Translations under genes and position numbers: made by a program
Assembly (NCBI GenBank): GCA_963788505.1
Contig: CAWBGY010000015.1
Span: 12,077-76,076 of the forward strand
Direction of reading: 5' to 3'
Source of the DNA: JAIQFF01 sp963788505
Lineage (GTDB): Bacteria; Acidobacteriota; Terriglobia; Terriglobales; Acidobacteriaceae
DNA: 64,000 nt
Shown here: one piece after another, positions 24,815-34,275 of the stretch
Layout: every line of letters starts with the position of its first letter
Numbering within the stretch: position 1 is the stretch's first letter
Notes under the pieces: generated by a model
Told to the model about the DNA's origin: nothing
Databases searched by the model: none
Seen by the model: the letters and a program-made list of their open reading frames with translations, nothing else

Positions 24815-25598
24815 CTGGTTTGGATTCCCTGTCTAGCGCGATCTGTTCCCGGGCGCGGCTCGCGCCGGCGTAGGACTCATGGATACCGGTCTCTGGAGTC
24901 AAAGGCTGCAAGGGAGTGGTCAAAAATGAACGCATGGTAAGCGCCCCCACCGTAATGAACAGCACGCCGATGGCAAAGCAGACGTAGCCAAATCTGCGCC
25001 GGGCCGCATCGCCCGTGGTGATTCCCCACTTGGCGGCAAACAGCCACAATCCATAAGCGAAGTGCCAGGAGGCGCAGAAAATTCCCAGCGCGTAAAACGC
25101 GATCGCCCAGGTGTGCTGAAACTCAAGCTGTACTTTGCCGAAGGCGGCGTCGGGATGAGTCAGGATGTGAACGCCGCTGAAGCGCAGATGCCAGGTGTGC
25201 CAGATGATGTAGCAGAAGGCGATGGCGCCGGTCCAGCGCTGCAGGGTGAACATCCAGTTGCCTGCCCAGGGATAGTCGATGACGTTGCTTTCGCCCCGGT
25301 ACCAGATGTAGAAGCCATAGAGGGCGTGGTAGAGAATCGGCAGCCAGATCCCGAACAGCTCGAGGTAGAAAACGAAGGGAAAGCTCGACAGCAATTCCAC
25401 TTGCTTGGCGTAAGCGCCGGGGCCGCGGGTGGCGAACGCGTTCGACACGAAATGCTCGATCAGGAAAGCGCCTATCGGAATGATGCCGCTCAAGGAATGG
25501 AGCTTGCGGAGCAGGAACGAATGTCCCTGGCCGGCACGCAAAGGAGGGACGCCTTCGTGGGTGCTTCCGGGAGCTGCAGGACTGGCGGTTGTCGCCAC
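24750..25598 (-). CDS. sdhC: Succinate dehydrogenase cytochrome b subunit
   Basis: A 282-residue membrane anchor of the one-subunit, two-heme Bacillus type. About five membrane spans are visible, with candidate heme His in LHSLSGIIPIGAFLIEHF, YHALYGFYIWY, WHTWHLRF and SWHFAYGLW. It passes electrons to quinone and anchors SdhAB. GTG 25598 has AAGGGG a few bases upstream. The last 22 or so residues are translated from the sdhA start in another frame; a one-base shift would end the protein at 24833 instead, just before the sdhA ribosome site, so the C-terminus is uncertain. Confidence 0.92.
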   Translation of the reverse strand: MATTASPAAPGSTHEGVPPLRAGQGHSFLLRKLHSLSGIIPIGAFLIEHFVSNAFATRGPGAYAKQVELLSSFPFVFYLELFGIWLPILYHALYGFYIWYRGESNVIDYPWAGNWMFTLQRWTGAIAFCYIIWHTWHLRFSGVHILTHPDAAFGKVQLEFQHTWAIAFYALGIFCASWHFAYGLWLFAAKWGITTGDAARRRFGYVCFAIGVLFITVGALTMRSFLTTPLQPLTPETGIHESYAGASRAREQIALDRESKPDGIQSENYSDRRRPGRTSRHH

Positions 25599-25694
25599 TG
25601 GACCCCTTGTGTTGTCAGAGATGATTAAAGAACTTTTTATTATCCCGGTGGGACGGAAGGGAAGTCAAGGAAACCGGTTCTCAGTTCCCGGTTT

Positions 25695-26312
25695 TTAGTT
25701 CTTAGTCAGGTACCAGTCGAGGAAATCGCGGAAGGCGGCGCCGCGGTGGCTGTATTTTGCTTTCTCTTCAGGCGACAGTTCCGCGAAGGTTTTCTGGATG
25801 GACGGAAAATAGAAGAACGGGTCGTAGCCGAATCCGTTTGAGCCGCGTGGGACATCGAGAAGCACGCCTTCCGCCTGGCCGCGAAATACATTCAGGATTT
25901 CCCCATCGCGGGCGGCGGCGATCACGCACACGAATCTGGCGGTGCGTTGTTCCGGTGGAATCTTTCTGAGTTCTCGAATCAAGCGCGCATTATTGGCCTG
26001 GTCGGCGGTGTTGTTTCCTACCAGGTGGGGCTGGTCGGCGGCATAGCGCGCGGAGTGGACTCCGGGAGCGCCCGCGAGCGCGTCCGCTTCGAGGCCGGAG
26101 TCGTCGGCCAGTACGATCTCTCCTGGGGCGTACGCGCTGTAGTACGCGGCTTTCTTGCGGGCGTTGTCCTCGAAGGTGAGACCGTCCTCGATTGCCGTGG
26201 GGATGGAATCGAAATTGGGCAGGGCCTCGATTGCAACTCCCAGAGGAGTGCCGGCCCCGGCAAAGTCACGGAGTTTGCCGGGGTTCGAGGTGGCGATGAG
26301 GACGCGAATCAT
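25695..26312 (-). CDS. rdgB: XTP/dITP diphosphatase (RdgB/HAM1 family)
   Basis: A 205-residue pyrophosphatase that removes deaminated purine nucleotides (ITP, dITP, XTP) from the pool. Family motifs are LIATSNPGKLRDF at the N-terminus, ADDSGLEADALAGAPGVHSARYA, and NGFGYDPFFYFPSIQKTFAELSPEEKAKYSHRG shown here in parts (GFGYDPFF; TFAELSPEEK; SHRGAA). ATG 26312 overlaps the stop of the upstream membrane protein gene by four bases (ATGA), so translation is coupled. Cytoplasmic house-cleaning enzyme. Confidence 0.96.
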   Translation of the reverse strand: MIRVLIATSNPGKLRDFAGAGTPLGVAIEALPNFDSIPTAIEDGLTFEDNARKKAAYYSAYAPGEIVLADDSGLEADALAGAPGVHSARYAADQPHLVGNNTADQANNARLIRELRKIPPEQRTARFVCVIAAARDGEILNVFRGQAEGVLLDVPRGSNGFGYDPFFYFPSIQKTFAELSPEEKAKYSHRGAAFRDFLDWYLTKN

Positions 26313-27979
26313 AGGCCTGGTATTCGCCGCCGGAAACCCAGCGCTCCGAGCATCATGAGAATGGTCGCCAGGGAGATAAAGCCGCCAATTTTCCGGTCGC
26401 GCGTTCGGACGAAAGTAATTTGGACCTGATTGTCTCCCGCTTCCACGGCAATGAGCATCTGGCCGGTAAGTTTGACCGTGCTGGTCTGGACGGGACGGTG
26501 ATTCACTTCGGCCTTCCACGCCGGATAGTTGAACAGTTTCAGCACCAGTTCGCCCGGCTGGCTCACATTTGCGCTGAACGACCTCGACTCCGGCCCCCAG
26601 TCGGTGATCCGGATGCGGGCGCTGCCGCCACCCTCGAAGGTCACCCGGGGCGCGTCCTTCTTGATTTTGTAAACGTCGGTGCCCTCGGGGACGTACTCGT
26701 CGATGCCTTCATAGCCGACGCCGGTTTGCTGATCGTCGAGCATTTCCGCTACATCGCCGGCCTCGTCCCACCAGGGGGCCTGCACACGGTGCCACACAAA
26801 CATTAGAACCGCAAGCATGACCAGGCAGGCGCAGGCACGGAGCAGCCAGCGCTGTGAGCCCATGGTGACGAACAGGGCAAACCCGACATTCAGGCAGAGC
26901 AGCCAGCGCAAGGGGAGCTGAACGTAACGTAATTCGGGGAGAATGCGATAGAGCAAAAAGCTAAAGGAAGACAGCAGAAATGCGCAGGCCGCCGACCAAG
27001 CTGTAAGCATCCACCACGGCTCACGGGCGCGGGCACGCCAGCGGCGAGACAGGAAACACAAGAGAACCAAAAGGATGATCTCGGCACTGGACAGCAGAGA
27101 GATCAGCAGGTTAAAGCGATCATGATCGAGATCGTTGAGCGACGTAAATAAGAAGTTGTCCTGCGGACGGAGCCCGAGCGACAACACCTGTGCGATCTCC
27201 ACCCACTTCAGTTCGTACAGGACAGGCACAACGTAAAACGCAGCCAGGGCCAGCCCCAGAAGAAAGGCCAAGGCGCCGATGGCGAGTGGCCGGTATGACC
27301 GCCGCATGATGGCCGCCACCACCAGCAGCAGGGCGAGCGAGTAGCTCAACATCACCGCAGCTGGAACGTTGGTGAGCCAGGCGGCAGCCACGATCAGGCT
27401 TAAAGGGAGAATCGCCTTGGCGCCGTCCTCTTCCGAGCGCAGAACGGCCAGCAGGAGCAAGGGGAGAAGCACGCCGACGAGTAACTCAGCCAAGGCGCTG
27501 CGCCAGTAAACGATAACGATGTAGTAGGGGTTGGCCGCGTACAGGGCGGCGGCGAAGATGGCGTCAGGTCGCGACAGGAACCGGCGCGCCAGCAGGAACA
27601 TCGAACAACCGCAGAGCGTAAGAGCGATCCATTGATACACCGCAGGCACGATCGGCCAGGGCAGAAACGATCCCAGCGCCGCCCCCAGCATCCACGAGGC
27701 GGGGGGATAGAAAATAAAGCGCGCCTCGCCGAATCCATAGTGGGCCAGGGCCGCCCAGCGCGGATAGAGAATGCCAAGTTTCCACTGGCTAAGCACTTCC
27801 ATCCAGGAGTTGACGTGGAATTCGAAGTCGTGTCCGGAAGGGATTCCGAGAAAGAAAGTGGGCAGGAGCACGGCAAAAGCCGTGCCCATAATGATCAACA
27901 CGGGGAAGCCGAAAAGTGGGCCGCCCAACTTGCCTTGGTGCGAAGCTGTTACCTCCCCGGTTCTAGGGGTCGTCGGCAC
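26309..27979 (-). CDS. Polytopic membrane protein, GT-C/PTPS-related type
   Basis: A 556-residue protein with roughly ten or more membrane spans and a short periplasmic beta-rich domain near the C-terminus (SRSFSANVSQPGELVLKLFN, AGDNQVQITFVR). The early loop SGHDFEFHVNSWMEVL and FYPPASWMLGAALGSFLPW resemble the '6-pyruvoyl-tetrahydropterin synthase-related' membrane proteins, a GT-C-like glycosyltransferase group that uses lipid-linked sugars. GTG 27979 lacks a clear ribosome site. It overlaps rdgB by four bases. Sugar transfer to cell-surface material is inferred. Confidence 0.75.
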   Translation of the reverse strand: MPTTPRTGEVTASHQGKLGGPLFGFPVLIIMGTAFAVLLPTFFLGIPSGHDFEFHVNSWMEVLSQWKLGILYPRWAALAHYGFGEARFIFYPPASWMLGAALGSFLPWPIVPAVYQWIALTLCGCSMFLLARRFLSRPDAIFAAALYAANPYYIVIVYWRSALAELLVGVLLPLLLLAVLRSEEDGAKAILPLSLIVAAAWLTNVPAAVMLSYSLALLLVVAAIMRRSYRPLAIGALAFLLGLALAAFYVVPVLYELKWVEIAQVLSLGLRPQDNFLFTSLNDLDHDRFNLLISLLSSAEIILLVLLCFLSRRWRARAREPWWMLTAWSAACAFLLSSFSFLLYRILPELRYVQLPLRWLLCLNVGFALFVTMGSQRWLLRACACLVMLAVLMFVWHRVQAPWWDEAGDVAEMLDDQQTGVGYEGIDEYVPEGTDVYKIKKDAPRVTFEGGGSARIRITDWGPESRSFSANVSQPGELVLKLFNYPAWKAEVNHRPVQTSTVKLTGQMLIAVEAGDNQVQITFVRTRDRKIGGFISLATILMMLGALGFRRRIPGL

Positions 27980-28241
27980 GGAAGAGATTGTTGCCTAATC
28001 GACCGAAAACGGCAAACTCGTCCCCGAAGTGCGACGACGATCCGGAGCAACGCCCGGCAAGGTGTCAGGATTTTGACAACATATTCACCGGGTTGAAACA
28101 TTCTTCCGGGACTCTCACGGTAAATTCAATGCACTAGGTGGAGAAAGCCCAAGAGGGCACTGGAGGGTCGGCATGCCAGCCGCATGCGGCCCTTTTCAGT
28201 TCTGGGTTAAAGGGAATCTGGTTTGGGAGCGAAATCCGGAC
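27980..28241. other. Non-coding spacer between two reverse-strand genes
   Basis: Nothing coding recognised. The stretch contains short dyads (GCCC-AAGA-GGGC near 28147; GCATGCCAGCCGCATGC near 28172) that may help end the PilZ-gene transcript. Confidence 0.4.
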
Positions 28242-29375
28242 TTACGCGGAAGGCACTTCCTCGGAACTGCGCTGCTGACGAAGTTCCTGAAGAAATTCTT
28301 CCTGGCTGAGAGAATCCGCGCGGTCCAGCAGATTCAACAACAGGTCCTCAGGTTCGTCGGATGGTTTGCTGCCGCGGTAATCTTCCTCGTTGCGGGCGGC
28401 CAGTGCCCGCGGTGTGATGAGCAATTGGGGCACGGTTCCAGGACGGCTGGTCAGGAAACCTATAAAAGTGCCAACCTGTTCGCGCTGCTCCGCGGTGCCC
28501 GAGGGGAACTCGATGCCCATGCCGAATTCGGGGTGCATGACCCGAACCATGCCTTCGGCCTGGACTTCCATGTCCTCGGCCTTCAGGCAGAGTACGATGC
28601 CGGAGCGCTCCGGGAATGGCGATTCGGTTTGGACGTAGCAGCCACCCAGGCTGAGATCGGTCAGCTTGCACTCTGAAACGGGCTCGGGATCTTCGGGAAG
28701 TAACTCCGCCGCGCTGACGACCACCCAGGCTTTGAGCGACTGACGCAGGTTTTCCGGGAGGTCGATGTAGCGTACGCCCGATTCGCCGTTGGGATTTGCC
28801 CAGGCGACTTCACCGCGAATATCCATCTCGGCGCTCTGATCGGGAAGAGTGAAATGAGCGGTGATGATGGCGGATGGGCAGAGAGGCTGCGCCGCCAGGA
28901 CATCCAGGCCGTCTTCACTCAGGTCGAGCAGAATACCTTCCATTTCCGCGCCATTTTCGACCCGGAGTCTAACCGGAAGCTGTACTGGAATGCGGAAAGA
29001 GCGGCGGCGCTCGCGCTTCATCAATGCGGTGGCGGCGCGCAGGCTGGCTTCGGCCTGTCGTTGGGAAATGGGTTTGTAGAGAACGAAATTTGCGCCGGCC
29101 CCGAACACGTGGCGCACTTTGGTCTTGTCCCCGAGCAGGGCGACGGTGACCGTGTTGTGACCGGATGATGCCTGGTAGGCATTTTGCAGGACCAGAGCGG
29201 CGCTGTGAGGATCATCGTAGTCGACGATCACGGCGTCGAACTTCTGCTCGGTCAAGCGGCAGAGCGCGTCCGGATAGCCGCAACATTGCACGCCCAGGCC
29301 AAAACCGGCCAGGACGGGCGTGAGCACGGCCGTCGTCTGTTCGTCCTTGCAAACCAGAAGAGACTGAAATGTCAT
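28242..29375 (-). CDS. Receiver-like domain with two PilZ domains
   Basis: A 377-residue cytoplasmic protein. Residues 1-115 form a receiver-like domain with Asp52 in VIVDYDDPHS and Lys101 in FVLYKPIS, but the acidic pocket and switch residues are atypical. PilZ 1 (about 122-225) has the full c-di-GMP signature RRRSFRIP and DLSEDG. PilZ 2 (about 235-310) keeps DLSLGG but lacks the N-terminal RxxxR, so it probably does not bind the nucleotide alone. A charged tail follows. It likely acts as a c-di-GMP effector by protein contact; the output is unknown. Confidence 0.85.
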   Translation of the reverse strand: MTFQSLLVCKDEQTTAVLTPVLAGFGLGVQCCGYPDALCRLTEQKFDAVIVDYDDPHSAALVLQNAYQASSGHNTVTVALLGDKTKVRHVFGAGANFVLYKPISQRQAEASLRAATALMKRERRRSFRIPVQLPVRLRVENGAEMEGILLDLSEDGLDVLAAQPLCPSAIITAHFTLPDQSAEMDIRGEVAWANPNGESGVRYIDLPENLRQSLKAWVVVSAAELLPEDPEPVSECKLTDLSLGGCYVQTESPFPERSGIVLCLKAEDMEVQAEGMVRVMHPEFGMGIEFPSGTAEQREQVGTFIGFLTSRPGTVPQLLITPRALAARNEEDYRGSKPSDEPEDLLLNLLDRADSLSQEEFLQELRQQRSSEEVPSA

Positions 29376-29411
29376 AAGCGGGCCTTGTGGCCTAATTCCG
29401 CTCTCGGCCGA

Positions 29412-29672
29412 TTAAGGCCAGCGCGGAGCGCGTGGCGCCGGTTTGGGAGCGGAGCTGGCACTGCCTGACGGTCCCGACCCGGCTCGGGCTGCCATACCGG
29501 CACCCGGCTCCTCCACTTCGGCCAAGACGGTGTTTTCCTCTTCCTCACTCTCGGCGAGCAGCGGGGCGACTTCGCGCAGTTTTTCGGCCGCCTGTTGCAA
29601 CGCCTCGATCTGCTTGGTGAGCTGGGCGTATTTGGCCTGCTTACGGCGTAAAACCTCGTGAATATCTTTCAT
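29412..29672 (-). CDS. Small coiled-coil protein
   Basis: An 86-residue protein; the first 50 residues form a heptad-like helix (HEVLRRKQAKYAQLTKQIEALQQAAEKL) and the rest is an acidic then Ala/Pro/Gly-rich disordered tail. AGGGGG precedes the ATG. It lies 36 bp upstream of the PilZ gene on the same strand and may be co-transcribed. Function unknown. Confidence 0.65.
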   Translation of the reverse strand: MKDIHEVLRRKQAKYAQLTKQIEALQQAAEKLREVAPLLAESEEEENTVLAEVEEPGAGMAARAGSGPSGSASSAPKPAPRAPRWP

Positions 29673-30429
29673 TACAACCCCCTGTGGGGAATGTAAGTAC
29701 AGCGGGTGCCAGGGTCAACGGCAATCCCCTCCGGGCAGATTACGGGAGTAACTGCCGTGCTTGGCCTTCAAGCCCTAGGTGGCGGTGTCAGCTACGACGT
29801 TTGCGACCCCGGACAGTGATTCCGTGGCGTCCCGCCCTTTCGCGCTGGGCAGCTTTTGGGATAGGTTCGGGGCCGGTTCGGCCCGATGCAGCCGGGCTCG
29901 GAACGGAGTCGCCAGGATCGCTGGAAATCGGGGCGGGGCGCGGGATATGGCCTGTTCGTGCCAGACGATTGGCACGAAGGTGGAATATACACCTTCGCCA
30001 ATGCGACGTATCTTCTACTCGAGCAGACCTGGGGGAGGGCTGTTCGGGCGTCCCATGACTCGCGAGAGTTAAGGGGCGCTTCTTATTTGGGGCGTTTTTT
30101 TCCGCGATGTCAGTGGAGGGGCTTGTGTCCCACCTGTGCCGGCATCCTCACCTTGACTCCGCCCGCCAAAGTTTCTCCCGAGCAAGACCGGAAGCGTTGC
30201 CCATGGCTCGAACCAATCCTTGCACTTTACATTTCGAGTGCCTGGGTTATGATGTGCGGCCATTTGGCGCAGGGATTCCTGAACTGACTGTTTGGGATCA
30301 GGGCATGATGTCAGGTGGCTTGGGCGGTTGATGAGATTTGGCGACGAGAGGGGGTCTCGTCTTCTGCTGCTTTGGTTGCGGCCTAGCCAGCACTCTGCCG
30401 GGTGGCTGGTGGGTCCGCGGAGGAGAAGC
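29673..30429. other. 757-bp spacer without a recognisable gene
   Basis: Open frames on both strands overlap one another and show no domain. It separates divergent transcription of the coiled-coil/PilZ genes and the sedolisin gene, so both promoters should lie here, but no confident -35/-10 pair was found. A strong GGAGGAG ribosome site appears at its right end for the sedolisin. Confidence 0.5.
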
Positions 30430-33400
30430 ATGCGTTCCTATCTTTTTTGTCTGCGATTCACACTCCCCTCGGTTGTTCTTCTCGGTCTGTCCACGCTGGC
30501 CGCCGCGCAGCAAAAATACATACGTCCCCTGGTCAACCAGCCCGTGGATGAAGGACGGCGGGTTGTGCTCAAAGGCAATGTACATCCCCTGGCGCGTCCG
30601 CAGTTTGAAGTTGCCGAGGCTCCCGCGAACTTGCCGATGGAACGGATGCTGTTGGTTCTTAAACGCAGCCCGGAGCAGGAAGCCGCGCTGTTGAAGCTGC
30701 TCGACGACCAGCAGGACAAGTCCTCGGCTCAATACCACAAATGGGTGACGCCGGAACAGTTCGGGCAACAGTTCGGCCCTGCCGACTCTGACATTCATGC
30801 GGTCACCTCGTGGCTTCAGGGTCATGGCTTCGAAATCGCGCAGGTCAGCAAGGGCCGTACCGTGATCGAATTCTCCGGAACCGTGGCTCAGGTGCAGGAG
30901 ACATTCCATACCGCGATCCGCAAATATGTGGTGAAGGGCGAGGCCCACTGGGCGAACGCGAACGATCCGGAAATACCTGGCGCGTTGACGCCGGTGGTGG
31001 CCGGGGTGCTTTCGACGCATAACTTCTACAAGCGGCCTCAACTTGTTTTATCCGGCAACAAGCTGGCCGCCACGGTCAAGCCGGGAGCTCAGCCGCAGGT
31101 CACATTTCCGGACGGAACCCACGCGCTGTTGCCCGCCGACTATAGGGTGATTTACAACGCCAATCCAACGCTTGCCAGCGGAATCAACGGGCAGGGACAA
31201 GCCATCGCAGTGGTGGCGCGGAGCAATCTCGCTAACGGGGGGCAGGATGTGTTCCAGTTCCGAGATATTTTTGGCGGGTTCGGGGGCAGTGTGAACATCA
31301 TCCTTAACGGACCTGATCCTGGCGACCTGGGCGGAGGTGAAGAGGCCGAGGCAACGTTGGATGCCACCTGGTCCGGGGTCCTGGCGCCCTTTGCGGATTT
31401 GGACTTTGTGGTTTCTGCCGGAACCAACGCCACGGACGGCATTTTTCTATCGGAACTCTACATCATCGACAGCAATCTGGCGCCGGTGATGACGGAGAGC
31501 TTTGGCGGCTGCGAAAGCCAGGTTACGAACGCCGAGGCACAGGGCATCTCGGCCATGGCAGAACAGGCGGCCGCCCAAGGCATCACCTACATTCTCTCGA
31601 GCGGCGACTCGGGCGCGGAGGGTTGCGACGATGCCAACAGCGTGGGCCTGGCGCAAGGGCCGGTCTCGGTCAGTGTGCTCGCTTCCACGCCCTTCACGGT
31701 CGCCGTTGGGGGCACCCAGTTCAACGAAAACGGGCACAATAACACTTATTGGAACATGACGAATAATTCGTCCTTGGGGTCGGCGAAATCGTATATTCCG
31801 GAAAATGTCTGGAATCAAAGTTGCACCTCGGCCCAGTGCAGTGCCCAAGCCAATATCTTTGCCGGCGGCGGCGGGGCCAGCGCACTGTTCAGCAAACCTT
31901 CATGGCAGTCAGGGGTGAGCGGAATCCCAAACGATAGCGCCCGCGACCTGCCCGATGTCTCTTTGACCGCCGCAGGCCACGATCCCTACTTGTTCTGCCT
32001 GGAGGGGTCGTGTGTGCCTGACAGTCAAGGCAATATCTTTCTTATAGGCGCCGGTGGTACCTCCGCCTCGGCGCCTTCATTCGCCGGCATCATGGCGTTG
32101 GTGAACCAGAAGACCGGCTCGCGGCAGGGACAGGCAAACTATGTCCTCTATCGCCTGGCCGCGGGGGAGACGCTGGCGCAGTGCAATGGATCGAAAACCA
32201 CAGCTCTTCCCGCGACCACTTGCATCTTCAATGACGTTACTGTGGGCAACAACGCCGTTCCTGGAGAGACCGGGTATGGAACGGCGGGCGCCAAATATCA
32301 ATCGACAGTCGGATATGACCTTGCCACTGGGCTGGGCTCGGTAAACGTGACGAACCTGGTAAACCAATGGTCCTCGGTAGCATTTACGGCCACGACTTCC
32401 ACTCTGATGCTGAGCCCCACAACATTCACTCACGGCGCCGCCGCGAACGTGAGCATACAGGTCGCGCCCACGAGTGGCAGCGGAGTGCCGACAGGGGATG
32501 TCTCCCTGTTGACCGATCTGACCACTTCGGCGAAAGGCGCGACCTCCTTCACCCTCAACGCCGGCACCGTCTCCAGCACTTGGGATGGTCTGCCCGGCGG
32601 TACTTACGCAGTCCATGCCCACTACACAGGCGATGGAACTTTTGCCGCCAGCGATTCGGCTCCGACTACGATTACGGTTTCGTCCGAGGGAAGTACGACT
32701 GCGCTATCTGTACTCGGCTTCGACACGCAGGGCAATGTCATACCCATCTCCAGCCAGCCCTATGGCAGCCCTGCGTATCTGCGAGCGGACGTCTCGGGTT
32801 TGTCCGGCCACGGCTTGGCCACGGGCAACGTGTTGTTTACCGACAACGGCGCAGGCACGAACTTCGGTTACTTCAACTTGAATAGCGAGGCCACGGCGGC
32901 TACCGCGATGGGCCTGTTCACGATTCCCACCGGTAACAATTCCATCGTGGCCAACTACAGCGGAGATTCCAGCTTCACCGCCAGCGCTTCCGCGTCGGTC
33001 CCAATCACCGTGACCAAGGCTCCGACGACTGTGGGTCTAGTTGTGAGCAGTAACAATGTTGTCCAGGGCGAGACGGTTTTGTTCACAGCAACGGTTAGCA
33101 CCAGCAGTGCCGGTTTAGGACCTGGCGGCATGATGACTTTTCTCTCCGGCGGTACTCCGATTGTGAACTCAGCCAACCCAGCTTATGTCAACGGATATGG
33201 TGGAAGTGGCAACATCCAGAACGGCACGATCTTTACCGCCCAGGGGCTCGTCGGCTTTACGAACGCTTTGCCGTTTGGTCAAAACGTTATTACGGCGCAG
33301 TACAGCGGTGATTCCAACTACATGGGATCAATTTCTTCCGCAACGACGGTCAACGTGCAGGCCGATTTTGCCTTTACTGTTGTGGAGCCTTCCACAATTA

Positions 33401-33879
33401 TGATCGCGAAGCAAGGGGACAGCGGGAGCGTCGTGCTGACGGTGACGGGCCAGCCGGGTTTCAACGGCACCATCAACTTCACACCGGCCTCCTGCGATGG
33501 CTTGCCGCGCGAAAGCGCTTGCAGTTTTAGTCCCGCTTCCATCACCGGCAGCGGCTCGACCACGCTTACCGTTTCCACAACCGCCCCCCACAGCGCAAGG
33601 CTGGAGGGTCCGGGTTGGTGGAGTACGAGTCTGGGAATGCTGGCGGGAATTTTCCTGCTGGGCGGCGCGTCCAGGCGACGGAGAGGCTGCAGGTTGCTTT
33701 CCCTGATAGTCTTCGCGTTTCTGATAACGATTGCGGGCTGCGGTGGGGGCGCTGGCGGCAGCAGCGGTGGCGGCAGCAGCCGGGACCCAGGCACTCCGCT
33801 GGGAACGACAGGCGTGGGAGTCGCGGCCACTAGCGGGAACCTTATCCACAGGACTGGTTTTACGCTCATCGTGGAGTAG
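30430..33879 (+). CDS. Secreted sedolisin (S53 serine-carboxyl protease) with Ig-like repeats
   Basis: A 1149-residue exported proprotease. Order: signal peptide (1-26); pro-kumamolisin activation domain (about 45-195; DDQQDKSSAQYHKWVTPEQF); S53 catalytic domain (about 225-640) with the Glu/Asp pair in EATLDATWSG near 303, oxyanion Asp in LSSGDSGAEG near 390 and nucleophile Ser in GGTSASAPSFAG near 543; then Ig-like repeats (about 655-980). Near the C-terminus are two hydrophobic spans separated by RRRRG, then a lipobox-like ITIAGCGGG and a final beta segment. The ATG at 30430 follows GGAGGAG. It should digest proteins at acidic pH outside the cell. Confidence 0.95.
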   Translation: MRSYLFCLRFTLPSVVLLGLSTLAAAQQKYIRPLVNQPVDEGRRVVLKGNVHPLARPQFEVAEAPANLPMERMLLVLKRSPEQEAALLKLLDDQQDKSSAQYHKWVTPEQFGQQFGPADSDIHAVTSWLQGHGFEIAQVSKGRTVIEFSGTVAQVQETFHTAIRKYVVKGEAHWANANDPEIPGALTPVVAGVLSTHNFYKRPQLVLSGNKLAATVKPGAQPQVTFPDGTHALLPADYRVIYNANPTLASGINGQGQAIAVVARSNLANGGQDVFQFRDIFGGFGGSVNIILNGPDPGDLGGGEEAEATLDATWSGVLAPFADLDFVVSAGTNATDGIFLSELYIIDSNLAPVMTESFGGCESQVTNAEAQGISAMAEQAAAQGITYILSSGDSGAEGCDDANSVGLAQGPVSVSVLASTPFTVAVGGTQFNENGHNNTYWNMTNNSSLGSAKSYIPENVWNQSCTSAQCSAQANIFAGGGGASALFSKPSWQSGVSGIPNDSARDLPDVSLTAAGHDPYLFCLEGSCVPDSQGNIFLIGAGGTSASAPSFAGIMALVNQKTGSRQGQANYVLYRLAAGETLAQCNGSKTTALPATTCIFNDVTVGNNAVPGETGYGTAGAKYQSTVGYDLATGLGSVNVTNLVNQWSSVAFTATTSTLMLSPTTFTHGAAANVSIQVAPTSGSGVPTGDVSLLTDLTTSAKGATSFTLNAGTVSSTWDGLPGGTYAVHAHYTGDGTFAASDSAPTTITVSSEGSTTALSVLGFDTQGNVIPISSQPYGSPAYLRADVSGLSGHGLATGNVLFTDNGAGTNFGYFNLNSEATAATAMGLFTIPTGNNSIVANYSGDSSFTASASASVPITVTKAPTTVGLVVSSNNVVQGETVLFTATVSTSSAGLGPGGMMTFLSGGTPIVNSANPAYVNGYGGSGNIQNGTIFTAQGLVGFTNALPFGQNVITAQYSGDSNYMGSISSATTVNVQADFAFTVVEPSTIMIAKQGDSGSVVLTVTGQPGFNGTINFTPASCDGLPRESACSFSPASITGSGSTTLTVSTTAPHSARLEGPGWWSTSLGMLAGIFLLGGASRRRRGCRLLSLIVFAFLITIAGCGGGAGGSSGGGSSRDPGTPLGTTGVGVAATSGNLIHRTGFTLIVE

Positions 33880-33968
33880 GGCATCGCACCGAAGGCGGTG
33901 AAGCCTCTGCCTTTTCGCCGGCCACGCCGCCATCCGCGAATCGTCCATCGTGCCCTGATTCGAGCCTC

Positions 33969-34086
33969 TTGGCGCTCTTTGCGGATTTTCTTTGCGAACT
34001 TTTGCGGTTAAAAGCTTGAATGACTCGGGCGAGATCAAACCCTTTACCGCAAAGGGCGCAAAGAAGGGCCCGCAGAGTTCGCAAAG
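33969..34086. repeat. Inverted repeat of GCAAAG words
   Basis: Left arm about 33969-34012 and right arm 34042-34086 are imperfect reverse complements, built from GGCGCTCTTTGCGG / CCGCAAAGGGCGC and TTTGCGAACTTTTGCGG. It follows the sedolisin gene; no gene lies between 33880 and 34275. Confidence 0.65.
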
Positions 34087-34275
34087 TCAAGATCGCGCAC
34101 TCGGGCTGATCTGACAAATGAGGACCACCACCGAATAGTCAAAAGCCTCAGCGGCAATCGATAGGGTGTGCAACGCCTGCTACTTGACCGATGGGAGATG
34201 CTTGTTTCTGATTGCAAGGTGGCTTGCAGTCAGGAATGCCGGAAGCGTTGCTCGCCCTGGCAAAATGGGGGATTC

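Noticed and set aside
29684..30331. Several overlapping frames of 60-130 codons in the 29.7-30.4 kb spacer
   Set aside because: No ribosome sites, no domain resemblance and frames on both strands compete; treated as non-coding.
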